Source of the DNA: a bacterium
GTDB taxonomy: Bacteria > SM23-31
DNA length: 59,616 nt
Reading direction: 5' to 3'
Assembly (NCBI GenBank): GCA_028278455.1
Contig: JANQEH010000182.1
Coordinates: 1 to 59,616, forward strand
The notes beneath the pieces were generated by a model, which made no database searches, was not told the DNA's origin, and saw only the letters and a program-made list of their open reading frames with translations. Shown piece by piece: positions 1-8,965 of the stretch (the stretch's first letter is position 1; each line of letters begins with the position of its first letter). Made by a program: the position numbers and the translations under genes.

Positions 1-1
1 T

Positions 2-610
2 GACAGGCTGTTCATCCTTGGTGATATGTTCGATTTCTGGTTTGAATATAAAAAAGCTATCCCGAAAGACCATCTTCTTGTATTAACCTGTCTTATGGAA
101 CTTGCTGAAGATGGAATAGTGATCGATTATATAGCGGGTAATCATGATTTCTGGGTGGGAGATTTCATCAAGAACGAACTGGGATTGCGGTTTCATCCGG
201 AGCCAATAACTGAAATGATCGGTGAAAAAACATTTTATATGCTCCACGGAGACGGTCTCAAAAAAAAGGATACTGGATACAGATTATTGAAAAAGGTTTT
301 AAGGAATAATGTGAATATATTTCTTTACAGGTGGCTGCATCCGGATATTGGTGTGCCGTTGGCGAAATGGTTTTCGAATTTGAGCAGGTTTTACACTAAG
401 AAAAAGAAGTTTGGAGCAGATAAGGAATATTCGTTGTTCGCTGAAAAACAATTTGCAGAAGGAGCGGATTACGTCATTATGGGACACTCACACCGTCCGG
501 TGTTTGAGACATTCAAGGATGGCAAAATACTGATGAATACAGGGGACTGGATCAAGAGCTATACTTACGGGAAATTTGAGAAGGGGAAACTGACACTCGA
601 AAAGCTATAA
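2..610 (+). CDS. lpxH: UDP-2,3-diacylglucosamine diphosphatase-like metallophosphoesterase (5' truncated)
   Basis: This is the C-terminal 202 residues of a calcineurin-like phosphoesterase; the frame is open to the window edge, so the true start lies upstream. The metal-site blocks are visible in order: LGDMFDFW, GNHDFW, HGDGL and GHSHRP. LpxH-type enzymes cleave UDP-2,3-diacylglucosamine to lipid X and UMP at the inner face of the cytoplasmic membrane in lipid A synthesis. The FDFW and GNHDFW form is the one I associate with LpxH-like proteins of Bacteroidetes-type bacteria. The first Asp-x-His metal motif is missing because of the truncation. The phosphoesterase family is certain; the exact substrate is inferred. 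Confidence 0.8.
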   Translation, partial: DRLFILGDMFDFWFEYKKAIPKDHLLVLTCLMELAEDGIVIDYIAGNHDFWVGDFIKNELGLRFHPEPITEMIGEKTFYMLHGDGLKKKDTGYRLLKKVLRNNVNIFLYRWLHPDIGVPLAKWFSNLSRFYTKKKKFGADKEYSLFAEKQFAEGADYVIMGHSHRPVFETFKDGKILMNTGDWIKSYTYGKFEKGKLTLEKL

Positions 611-835
611 TGCATATAACATCCTTCCCTTTAAGCGATTCAGAACCTACAAAATAAAAATGTCTTACCAATCGTCCGACAGAGATTTTGACGGCTACGA
701 TAATATGACAGACATATTCTGCATAAATCCAATAAAGGAGTAAAAATCCAGGATTCTTTGAATAATTTGTTTTCCGTAAAACATTTTTCTTTTATTGTCG
801 TCCTATCTATAAAAGAACGAAAAAAGGGTGCCGGA

Positions 836-1939
836 ATGAGATCACTTTCCTTTTTAATTTCACTACTTATTATATTTAGCTGCAGTACAGGTGAAAAAAC
901 CTATACAGTAGAGACCGTTGACGGCGTGAGATTTGTGCATAACTCCAGCGCAAAATGGGGAAGTGACCAAAAAATCAGGCTCAAGTTTATTCGACAAGTG
1001 GGTGATATAAATTCCGGAGATGAGACAATGTCATTTTTTAAGCCAAGACTCCTTGGAAGAGACGGAAGGGGAAATTTTTATCTTATGGACAGTGGCAACT
1101 TCAGGGTTGTCAAGTTTAACAGTAATTGGGAATATGTCAGAGAGTTTGGGGGTGAGGGTCAGGGGCCGGGTGAGTTCTCCAGGTTTACATTCGGTATGGA
1201 TACGGATAAGGATGGCAATGTTTATATACTGGAATCAGGCGTCAGGCTGCAGGTTTTGACTGGCAAAGGCGACTTTAAATACAGTTTCCCGATGGAAAGA
1301 TTCGGCAACAGGTTCTGGTATTTCAGAGTATTGAGATCCGGGAAAATCGCTGCCGTGATGAGATATCTTTCGAGAATTAGGGATGACAAGGAGCATTTTC
1401 TTCTCAGCTTGTATTCACCTGAAGGGGAGATCCTGAAGAGTTTTGGGAAACTGCTTGAACCAGAAGGAACAATGTGGGTAGGATCGGTTAATGACGCTAA
1501 ACTGGATGTCGACAATAGCGATAATATCTACGTAACCTTGCTGAATGAGAATGTTATTCAGAAGTATTCTTCAGGTGGAAATCTGTTGATGCAGATCGAC
1601 AGGCCATTGAATTTTCCGATCGAGCATAAGATGTTAGATTACGAGGGGCGTTCTTTTCCTGAACCGACCAATGTTTCATGGGATATAGCAATTGATATCA
1701 AAGGCAGGATCTGGGTGCTTACATTCAACTCACAGCCCGAAAACAAGTCATCAGGCTCAGGTTTGATAGAGGACTATAACAGGCTTACCTTTAACATATT
1801 CGATCCGGAGGGAGTTCTCCTCGGGTATGTTCCGCTGCCGAATTATACGAACAATATACGTATTTTCGGTGACAGCCTGTATTTGATAGATACATCGACA
1901 AATATGTGTGTTTACGAATACAGGATCATCGAGAAGTAG
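836..1939 (+). CDS. Six-bladed beta-propeller (NHL-like) lipoprotein, paralogue 1
   Basis: A 367-residue secreted protein. I place the start at 836 rather than 758 because the residues from 836 (MRSLSFLISLLIIFSCSTGE) form a lipoprotein signal with a lipobox Cys, preceded by an AGGG stretch. After the signal comes the family opening VDGVRFVHN, then blades with the diagnostic loop FGGEGQGPGEF and repeats such as DKDGNVYILESG. It ends with the family C-terminus LYLIDTSTNMCVYEYRI. It is the only plus-strand member of the local paralogue set, with partners at 2238-3452, 5097-6305, 6329-7564 and 7653-8783. The ligand is unknown; such propellers are usually binding or scaffold domains at the cell surface or in the periplasm. 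Confidence 0.85.
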   Translation: MRSLSFLISLLIIFSCSTGEKTYTVETVDGVRFVHNSSAKWGSDQKIRLKFIRQVGDINSGDETMSFFKPRLLGRDGRGNFYLMDSGNFRVVKFNSNWEYVREFGGEGQGPGEFSRFTFGMDTDKDGNVYILESGVRLQVLTGKGDFKYSFPMERFGNRFWYFRVLRSGKIAAVMRYLSRIRDDKEHFLLSLYSPEGEILKSFGKLLEPEGTMWVGSVNDAKLDVDNSDNIYVTLLNENVIQKYSSGGNLLMQIDRPLNFPIEHKMLDYEGRSFPEPTNVSWDIAIDIKGRIWVLTFNSQPENKSSGSGLIEDYNRLTFNIFDPEGVLLGYVPLPNYTNNIRIFGDSLYLIDTSTNMCVYEYRIIEK

Positions 1940-2149
1940 ACTTTTAAGGTTTTTATTTAGCAGTGTATTACTGTAAGGGCGATAATCCCAATTTATTACG
2001 CCCACCTTTCGCTTGAGCAGTAAAAGAATATCTGCCATGCGAATATCTTTCAAAAATGATTTATATCATAACGTTCATTGTCATCCTCGGATTGTATTTA
2101 ACGAGAGATAATATTCAATGCTGTTTATGCATCCTGGGGGAAGAGATAT

Positions 2150-2194
2150 AAAGGGCGTGGAAAATCCCCTATTTGTGGATCAAACACGCCCTTT
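2150..2194. terminator. Long-stem hairpin between convergent genes
   Basis: A perfect 10-bp inverted repeat (AAAGGGCGTG at 2150-2159, CACGCCCTTT at 2185-2194) with a 25-base loop lies between two convergent propeller genes. It has no proper U tract on either side, so function as a bidirectional terminator is likely but not certain. The rest of 1940-2237 holds no gene I can support. Confidence 0.45.
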
Positions 2195-2237
2195 GTATAA
2201 AAAACCCGTTTAGAAATAGATTATAAGACTTGAAATT

Positions 2238-3452
2238 TTAGTCATTATCTCCAATGTTTTCATTGATTTTATATATATAGAACTGGTTGCCGCGGTTTTT
2301 GTCGAGTATATAGATTGTGTCGCCGAATATCCTGATCCCGTCACAGAAATGGTTCAACGGAAATCTACCGAGGAGGATGCCCTCATTATCGAATACTTCC
2401 AGCTCATACATGTCGGTCTCCCGCAGATCGGTATTTCCCGAGACAGACCTTGAAACTGCGTCATTTCGGCTTATGGATATTGAAGTATTGATTTCTTCCT
2501 CTTTCTTTTCCTGCCTGCGGTAAGTGATATTCCATAACCTGCCATTATCGTCAACAGCTATACCCCGGCTGATCTTGTTGCGGTCTCCTGAACTGACGCT
2601 TATACCGTCGTCACCGAATCTTTTTACAATTGTTTTCTCGATCTTGACCTCAAAATTAAGCGGTCTGTCGATCTTCATAAGGAGCTTTCCATCCTGAGAA
2701 TACTTTTCGATACGGTTCAGGTTTTCAAATGAAATGTAGATATTCCCGAGTTTGTCTACAGCAGTATAACTGTTGTTTGCTCCGGGTGTAGTATTTAGAT
2801 CCAGGATAAATTCCATAATTCCTAGTGTACCGTATTCCTTACCTTCTAGATCCCGTATCCTGTAAAGGGGCGGCAGATCATCTTTCTTTGTTTCTTCATC
2901 ACCGTCAAAACCAAAAAATGATGCACTGTAAGGAGTCAGGTACCTGTCTCTGCCAATCAGAATGAAATTGTTAAAGTTATCCTCCGGCCTTTTACTCTGA
3001 ACCGATCTACCCTCAGGTGAGAATATCTCGATCCTGCGGTTAACCATATCTGAAACATGGATATTGCCTTCCTCATCTATCCCGATATCGCTGGGAAGTC
3101 TGAATTCACCTGGTCCCTGGCCTTCATTCCCAAAACTCAGAATGAATTGACCCTTCCGGTTGAATTTCTGAATTCGGAAATTGCCTGCATCCAATACGTA
3201 TAAGTTGCCATCTTTATCTTTTACCACGTCCTCGGGGATATAGAATACGTAATTCTCGTCCTCGGCATAAAAGTCACCGAGAGTTCCCGTCTCCTCGAGA
3301 CTGAGCGGATAATTTTTGCCCCATTTCCCTTTCTTTTCATTGTGAACTATCCTTGTTCCGTCTTTATTTTCTATTTTTTGCCCGTAAACATTTGAGAAAC
3401 CTACAAAGCAGATAATTATAGCTGAGAGTAACGATATCACAGGTCTTTTCAT
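2238..3452 (-). CDS. Six-bladed beta-propeller (NHL-like) secreted protein, paralogue 2
   Basis: A 404-residue protein with a Sec signal ending near FSNVYGQ. It opens with the family segment GTRIVHNEKKGKWGK and has an ETGTLGDFYAEDENYVFY block. Then follow NHL-like blades: KDGNLYVLDAGNFRIQKF, FGNEGQGPGEF and EEGNIHVSDMVNRRIEIF. The C-terminus is IYILDKNRGNQFYIYKI. It stands alone on the minus strand, flanked by a hairpin region downstream and by a divergent outer-membrane barrel gene upstream. The propeller fold is secure. No catalytic motif is visible, and the function is unknown. Confidence 0.85.
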   Translation of the reverse strand: MKRPVISLLSAIIICFVGFSNVYGQKIENKDGTRIVHNEKKGKWGKNYPLSLEETGTLGDFYAEDENYVFYIPEDVVKDKDGNLYVLDAGNFRIQKFNRKGQFILSFGNEGQGPGEFRLPSDIGIDEEGNIHVSDMVNRRIEIFSPEGRSVQSKRPEDNFNNFILIGRDRYLTPYSASFFGFDGDEETKKDDLPPLYRIRDLEGKEYGTLGIMEFILDLNTTPGANNSYTAVDKLGNIYISFENLNRIEKYSQDGKLLMKIDRPLNFEVKIEKTIVKRFGDDGISVSSGDRNKISRGIAVDDNGRLWNITYRRQEKKEEEINTSISISRNDAVSRSVSGNTDLRETDMYELEVFDNEGILLGRFPLNHFCDGIRIFGDTIYILDKNRGNQFYIYKINENIGDND

Positions 3453-3686
3453 ATTGAGAATCCTTTGTTAATACAGTTTTGATTAGTTATTGTTTTAAGA
3501 CTGGTATTGCAGTAAAAAAGTTGCTTCAACTACTTTTAATATAAGGTTTTTATTTATTATACGGAATAACTTTCACCTTAGTATTGTATTCAATATTGGA
3601 ATTTTACTTGAATTAATACGGTTTATATAGTAAAAAGTTGGAAATTCTGTAATTAAGTTATTAAATTAAAAAAATCGGATTCTTGA

Positions 3687-4295
3687 ATGAATAGAATATT
3701 ATTGATCATATCAGCGCTTTTAATTCTACCGTCATGTCTGTTTGCTCAGGATGAGGGGCGTCCGCAGATGCTGTTTAACAGTGGATTGACAGTGCAGTTA
3801 GGACCTGAACAATTCAGGGATAATTGGTACCCGGGATTTAATTTCGGAGCCGGGCTCGATATTTACATGTCTTATAAGTGGGATCTTAATCTTTCATTTG
3901 AGTACCAGAGGTTCTTCCTGAAGGAAGACAATTATAAAGAAGCAAACGGTTTTGGTAACGAAATAACGATTAACGGCAACAGCGCTACAGTTTTTACAGC
4001 AAACCTAAACGGAAAGATCATCCTGGTTGAGGAGGGTACAAAGATACCGTATCTTATCGTTGGATTAGGGCTTTTTAAGTATTCTGAAGCGCAGATGGAA
4101 ATATACGAAGGGCACCGGAGCATAGAAACCAGGTTCTCACACAGGAAATACAGCCTTGGTTTGAATACCGGAATCGGAATTGAGCTGCCTATCCATCTGA
4201 GATTTCATCTTTTCGGAGAGTTGAAGTATCATATAGGTTTTACGGAAAATATTACGCAGATCATCCCGATAAAGATAGGCTTTAAACTTAAATAA
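3687..4295 (+). CDS. Outer-membrane beta-barrel protein
   Basis: A 202-residue protein with a signal peptide (residues 1-20, ending CLFAQ) followed by alternating amphipathic strands rich in Gly and aromatic residues, such as LNLSFEYQRFF and LRFHLFGELKYHIGF. It ends on a strand finishing in IKIGFKLK, as expected for a small OmpA/OmpW-like barrel. It is divergent from propeller 2 and lies 102 bases before a second barrel of similar size (4398-5033), so the two may be co-transcribed. No family name is supported. Confidence 0.65.
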   Translation: MNRILLIISALLILPSCLFAQDEGRPQMLFNSGLTVQLGPEQFRDNWYPGFNFGAGLDIYMSYKWDLNLSFEYQRFFLKEDNYKEANGFGNEITINGNSATVFTANLNGKIILVEEGTKIPYLIVGLGLFKYSEAQMEIYEGHRSIETRFSHRKYSLGLNTGIGIELPIHLRFHLFGELKYHIGFTENITQIIPIKIGFKLK

Positions 4296-4397
4296 CCGGT
4301 TTTTTATTATGTTTTCGGAATAAATCAGGTTGAAGTTTGTATCATAAACGGTAATAGTTAATTTGATAAAAGTAGAACTTTTTTGAGGATCACAAAA

Positions 4398-5033
4398 ATG
4401 AAAAGGGTTATAATCTTAACTTTAATCTTACTGATCAGTTTACCTGCAGCAGCACAGCAGAAACCTCCCGAGCCTGTAGAACTTCTTGAACCGGTACCTT
4501 ATATGGCCCTGGGACTCGCATTTCCGTTAATCCCCTCCGATTATACTGATTTGTGGGTTTTAGGTATGCATGGGAGTGTTGGACTGGACAGACCAATTTC
4601 CGATAAATATTATATTAACTATGACATTATGATAAGTTATCACGGTCTGGATAAGAACGGATATAGAGATAAACATGATCTTGACTGGAATATTTTTAAT
4701 CCCCTGGACGGCGAGGTGACTCTTATATTTGCCACGGTTAATCTAAAAAGGAAGTTCCCGAAAACCCCTATCGGCAGAGGTTATGTTGTAGGTGGTGGAG
4801 GTCCGATGGCATATCGTCGGGCAAAAATCGATGTTAGAATGGCAGACCAGTTTTTTGAGACAGTTGAGGCTGAAAACAGTTTCGGTTTCGGGCTGGATGT
4901 CGGGATCGGTTGGGAATTCAAAGCCACCCGTAAATGGGGTTTCTTCTTTGAGCACAGATATTACACCGGAACCGTAGAAGATATGATAACCGATATGTCT
5001 ATTAAATTCGGTGCAAGGTTCGTAAGTTTTTAA
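4398..5033 (+). CDS. Outer-membrane beta-barrel protein
   Basis: A 211-residue protein. The start is taken at ATG 4398 because a GAGG ribosome site lies just upstream and the sequence from there is a clean signal peptide (MKRVIILTLILLISLPAAAQ). The mature part is made of beta-strand-like stretches such as YYINYDIMISYHGL and FGFGLDVGIGWEF, and ends IKFGARFVSF, a typical barrel C-terminal strand with terminal Phe. It follows another small barrel and precedes a strong convergent terminator. The role is unknown; its place between propeller genes suggests a cell-envelope function. Confidence 0.6.
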   Translation: MKRVIILTLILLISLPAAAQQKPPEPVELLEPVPYMALGLAFPLIPSDYTDLWVLGMHGSVGLDRPISDKYYINYDIMISYHGLDKNGYRDKHDLDWNIFNPLDGEVTLIFATVNLKRKFPKTPIGRGYVVGGGGPMAYRRAKIDVRMADQFFETVEAENSFGFGLDVGIGWEFKATRKWGFFFEHRYYTGTVEDMITDMSIKFGARFVSF

Positions 5034-5048
5034 ACAGGATTTTAGAAG

Positions 5049-5086
5049 AAAATCCCCGGTGTTATCAGCAGCGGGGATTTTTTATT
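5049..5086. terminator. Bidirectional rho-independent terminator
   Basis: AAAATCCCC (5049-5057) pairs with GGGGATTTT (5073-5081), followed by TTTATTTT on the plus strand. It lies between the barrel gene ending at 5033 and the converging propeller operon ending at 5097, and can serve both. Confidence 0.8.
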
Positions 5087-5096
5087 TTAGTCAATA

Positions 5097-6305
5097 TTAT
5101 CCGATAATCCTGTATTCGTAGAACTGCATCCCCCGGTTCTCATCGAGAATATACAGCCTGTCATCAAAAATCTTTATACCGTCAACAAAATGATCCAGTC
5201 TTATTTTTCCGAGCAGTAATCCTTCAGGGCTATAGATTTCGAGATCATACATGTCGGTTTTCGTGATCTCCGTTGCACCATCCAATGAAATAGTAGGTGA
5301 AGAGCTTTCACTTGACATCGAGATCATTTTACTGACTTTCTCTTCGTCTTTCATCTGTCTATTGGCGGTACAAACCCAGATCCTGCCTTTGCTGTCAACC
5401 GCTATTGCATTCGATACAAAGGTCATCTTCGGCATGCTGATAGAAATATTTCCTCCGGATCTATCGACTTTAGCTTTTTCAGGTTTGTTGACTTCATAAT
5501 TCAGTTCGCGTTCGATCCTGAACTGGATCTCTCCGGAAGGTGAATGTTTTTCAATGCGGTTCACACTTCTATAAGTCAGGTATATATTATCCTTTTCATC
5601 AAGGCAGTAATAAAGGTTGTTGATCATTGAATTCGATATCCCATCACCGATATCTATCATTTCACCGATCTTATTCTTCATCTCACCTGATGTTTCAAAT
5701 ACCCGGAAAAGAGGATTAGAAGTTTCCTCTTCTTCCTCATCACCTCCTAAGACTATTACACCGCCCCCGATACCGGATGCTGCCATAACGATCTGGCCAA
5801 TGCTGTTAAATCTGAATATACCTGGTCTGATATCCTGAAGACTATAGCTTTCGATATATCTTCCGTCAGGCGACATAACTTCAAACCGGTTGTTCCCCTG
5901 ATCGGATACGACTATGTTACCATCATTATCGATATTTATAGAAGTAGGATGATTTAATTCACCGGGGCCCTGGCCCTGTCCTCCAAAACTTTTGATGAAT
6001 CTGCCGTCGCGGGAAAATTTCTTTATTAGATAGTTTCCAGTATCAAGGATATATAGACTTCCGTTTTGATCCTGTGCGATATCTGATGGTAGGTAGAACA
6101 TCAATTCTTCATCTTCTCCGTATAGATCACCGAGTGTTTTTATCAGTTCTATTTTTACTTTTGGATCCTTGCCCCATTCTCCTCTGCCTTCGTTAATTAT
6201 CGTCTTTACTCCATCTATCGTTTTGATTTCCTGTGCATGTAATAACGAACAAATCGGCAGGATAAACGAAGCAAAAGTAATGATTACAAAGATTTGTCTC
6301 AGCAT
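5097..6305 (-). CDS. Six-bladed beta-propeller (NHL-like) secreted protein, paralogue 3
   Basis: A 402-residue secreted propeller. The signal peptide ends near SLLHAQ; then come DGVKTIINEGRGEWGK, a GDLYGEDEELMFYLPSDIA block, blades such as QNGSLYILDTGNYLIKKF, and the loop FGGQGQGPGELNHP. The C-terminus is LYILDENRGMQFYEYRI. It is the last gene of a minus-strand run of three paralogues (7653-8783, 6329-7564, 5097-6305), with only 23 bases between this gene and the preceding one. A strong terminator follows. Function unknown; probably periplasmic or surface exposed. Confidence 0.85.
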   Translation of the reverse strand: MLRQIFVIITFASFILPICSLLHAQEIKTIDGVKTIINEGRGEWGKDPKVKIELIKTLGDLYGEDEELMFYLPSDIAQDQNGSLYILDTGNYLIKKFSRDGRFIKSFGGQGQGPGELNHPTSINIDNDGNIVVSDQGNNRFEVMSPDGRYIESYSLQDIRPGIFRFNSIGQIVMAASGIGGGVIVLGGDEEEEETSNPLFRVFETSGEMKNKIGEMIDIGDGISNSMINNLYYCLDEKDNIYLTYRSVNRIEKHSPSGEIQFRIERELNYEVNKPEKAKVDRSGGNISISMPKMTFVSNAIAVDSKGRIWVCTANRQMKDEEKVSKMISMSSESSSPTISLDGATEITKTDMYDLEIYSPEGLLLGKIRLDHFVDGIKIFDDRLYILDENRGMQFYEYRIIG

Positions 6306-6328
6306 TATTTAAATTCCTTTCATTGAAT

Positions 6329-7564
6329 CTAATTTTCAGTTATTGTGTATTCGTATATCTGCATACCCCGGAGTTTGTCGATTAAATACAGCTTACTTCC
6401 AAAGATCCTGATGTGGTCGGCAAATTGTTTCAAAGGAATCCTCCCAAGTAAATTACCATCTTTGTTAAATATTTCCAGTTCAAAAATGTCGGTTTCTCTT
6501 AATTCTGTATTTCCTATTAAGGATTCGGAGGTTGTTTTTGCTCCGCCTTTTGAATCCATTGACATCGTAGATCCGACAAACGCCTTCTCATCTTCAATAA
6601 ATTGTCTTTTCAGTGTAAGTACCCAGAGCCGCCCTTCACTATCAACATCGATCCCGGTTGATATTAAATTCTTCTCTTTCTTGTCACTGCTGCTGTAAAG
6701 AAATGCGGCGCTTCTTCCGCCGCTATTGATCTTTTTCATTTCCGGGGCCGGTATAAATTCTTCGTAATTCAGTTTCCTTTCTATTCTCAGTTTCAATTCC
6801 CCGTTCTGATCGTATTTTTCTATCCTGTTCTGACATTCAAATGTAACAAATGTATTGTCATTGTTGTCGATAGAATAATAGAATCCGCTACCATTGATAT
6901 TTTTCATCAGGTTTCCGAAATCCCTGAAGATACCATATTCCCTGACCGGTTCGGACCTGTCTGTATACACTTCGAATATCGACTGATCGCCTTCAAGAGG
7001 CTTATCGGTTTTTAATGCAATTGCCACACCTTTTGGAAGCCCCCCTCCAAGAATGAACTCACCTGTTGTGAGCAGGCGGCTTCTTCCCGAACCGGTTTTA
7101 ATGGAAATCGTATTAATCGATCTGCCCTCCGGGGAATAGATCTGCATCCGCAGATTACCCGGATCAAAAACATATATATTTCCGTTCCCGTCAATATCAA
7201 TTGATCTCGGTTTAAGTAATTCACCCGGTCCCTGGCCTTCCTGCCCAAGGATCCTTAAAAAATTCCAGTCCTTATCAAATTTTAATATTCTGTAGTTTCC
7301 CGCATCGAGTATATAACGGTTATTGTCACTATCAACTGCGATATCCTGCGGTAAATAAAACATCAGGTTTTCATCGCTGGATTCAAGATCCCCGATTACC
7401 CTTGTCAGCTCGAGTGATACTTTCGGCTTGTTTCCCCAGATCCCCGACCTGCTTGTGTTCTGAACAAGTTCTGCATTCTCGGGAATATGAAATTCCTGGG
7501 CGCTCAAAAAACTGGTCGGGATCAGAATCGATATCAGCAATAAACATATAACCACTTTACTCAT
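6329..7564 (-). CDS. Six-bladed beta-propeller (NHL-like) secreted protein, paralogue 4
   Basis: A 411-residue propeller, the middle gene of the three-gene minus-strand run. It has a signal peptide ending near SFLSAQ and a GDLESSDENLMFYLPQDIAV block. Blades follow: DNNRYILDAGNYRILKF, LGQEGQGPGELLKP and GNGNIYVFDPGNLRMQIY. The tail is LYLIDKLRGMQIYEYTI. An AGGAG ribosome site precedes ATG 7564. Compared with paralogue 3, the most variable part is the mid region around the Ser/Gly-rich segment. No enzyme motif is visible. Confidence 0.85.
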   Translation of the reverse strand: MSKVVICLLLISILIPTSFLSAQEFHIPENAELVQNTSRSGIWGNKPKVSLELTRVIGDLESSDENLMFYLPQDIAVDSDNNRYILDAGNYRILKFDKDWNFLRILGQEGQGPGELLKPRSIDIDGNGNIYVFDPGNLRMQIYSPEGRSINTISIKTGSGRSRLLTTGEFILGGGLPKGVAIALKTDKPLEGDQSIFEVYTDRSEPVREYGIFRDFGNLMKNINGSGFYYSIDNNDNTFVTFECQNRIEKYDQNGELKLRIERKLNYEEFIPAPEMKKINSGGRSAAFLYSSSDKKEKNLISTGIDVDSEGRLWVLTLKRQFIEDEKAFVGSTMSMDSKGGAKTTSESLIGNTELRETDIFELEIFNKDGNLLGRIPLKQFADHIRIFGSKLYLIDKLRGMQIYEYTITEN

Positions 7565-7652
7565 AATTAACTCCTTTAATATATGTGAAGCAATTTCTCA
7601 AATATTCAAAGTATAAAAAAGAAATAATCAATCCAGTATACCGGGCAGATTC

Positions 7653-8783
7653 TCAACCGGAAATCCTGTATTCAAATATCTGCATTTTTCTATATGTGTC
7701 AAGTATATATAGCCTGTTGCCGTAGATCTTTATTGCATCAATAAAATGATTGAATTTGAATTTTGCTTTCAATATACCGTTTCCACTAAACACCTCGACA
7801 TCGAACATATCCGTTTCTGTTTCTTTAAGCCTTTCCATTTCCATCGGTGGAGCAACACGGTTAAGTGTAACCGTCCATATTCTGTCTTTCTCGTCAACAG
7901 CAACACCGGCTGCAACACGGTTCATTCCCAATTTGCCGTTGTTCTTTCTGTATGGTTCTGATTTGTAATTAAGTTTTCTCATTATCTTCAAGAGCAGCCG
8001 GCCGTCCTGTGTATATTTTTCAATTAGATTCTGCCAAATGTAAGCAGCAATAATATTGCCGTCACTGTCTGTTGTCATTTTTGTGTTATTCACTCTCATA
8101 TCAAGAAACATATCATTAAGAATCCTTGCTTTTCCGAATTCATTAACTATTTCAAAGTCTTTGTTCTTTATCGAAAAAACAGATTTAGCCACTTCCGGTT
8201 TCTCGGGTCTTTTCCCCTCAATTGCCGCCATTTCCATTTCAACGAGGACCGATCCCATCTCTCTAGGTCCGCATAATAGTTTTCCGTTCTTCAGAAAAAT
8301 AAAATCAGTGAATATCTTCGGCAATTTTCTGCCTTCGATAAAGCCTTCTTCCAAAGAAAATATCTCCATTCTGCCATTACTAACATCAAGCACCCAGATC
8401 TTATTTTCTTCGTCAATCCCAATGCATTTAGGACGCGCAAATTCACCTGGCCCCTGTCCCTGTGTGCCGAATGACTTGAGGTAATTTAAATTTCTGTCAA
8501 AAACCTGAACACGGAAATTACCCTGGTCGAGAATGTATAAATTCCATGAATCATCTATCTCAAGGTCAGTTGGTCTAAAGAACATGAGGTTCTCATTGCT
8601 GCCCTCTGTATCGCCAATGGTTCTTATGAAATCAAGCTCAATTCCGTTATTGTTTTTTATGTTGATCCCGGTATTATCAACGATTCTGACACCTTCAAAG
8701 GTCCTTATCTCCTGACCGTATGCTTTTGAAGTGCATATATAAAGTGTTACTAAAAGTAAGATAATTGTTACAGTTTTATTCAT
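7653..8783 (-). CDS. Six-bladed beta-propeller (NHL-like) secreted protein, paralogue 5
   Basis: A 376-residue propeller and first gene of the three-gene run. A signal peptide (ending KAYGQ) leads into FEGVRIVDN, a GDTEGSNENLMFFRPTDLEI block, and blades SWNLYILDQGNFRVQVF, FGTQGQGPGEFARP and ENKIWVLDVSNGRMEIF. The tail is LYILDTYRKMQIFEYRI. It is somewhat shorter than its neighbours in the middle. The 182 bases upstream (8784-8965) separate it from the divergent hyuA gene and presumably hold both promoters, though I could not fix boxes there. Confidence 0.85.
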   Translation of the reverse strand: MNKTVTIILLLVTLYICTSKAYGQEIRTFEGVRIVDNTGINIKNNNGIELDFIRTIGDTEGSNENLMFFRPTDLEIDDSWNLYILDQGNFRVQVFDRNLNYLKSFGTQGQGPGEFARPKCIGIDEENKIWVLDVSNGRMEIFSLEEGFIEGRKLPKIFTDFIFLKNGKLLCGPREMGSVLVEMEMAAIEGKRPEKPEVAKSVFSIKNKDFEIVNEFGKARILNDMFLDMRVNNTKMTTDSDGNIIAAYIWQNLIEKYTQDGRLLLKIMRKLNYKSEPYRKNNGKLGMNRVAAGVAVDEKDRIWTVTLNRVAPPMEMERLKETETDMFDVEVFSGNGILKAKFKFNHFIDAIKIYGNRLYILDTYRKMQIFEYRISG

Positions 8784-8965
8784 GGTATTCCTTTGATAAT
8801 TTAATGATTATGGTTTTACTACTACATTGATTAGTAGGTTCCGCAATAAGACTTCACTATTAGATAAAAAGTTTTAACTGCAGCGAAAAAATCATGCAAA
8901 AAATCATGTAAATCTTTATATTAAATATTCTTCTAAGATCACACTAAAAGCTCAGGAGTGAAATT

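Noticed and set aside
660-743. 27-codon frame before the first propeller gene
   Set aside because: No ribosome site, no recognisable pattern, and too short to tell from chance.
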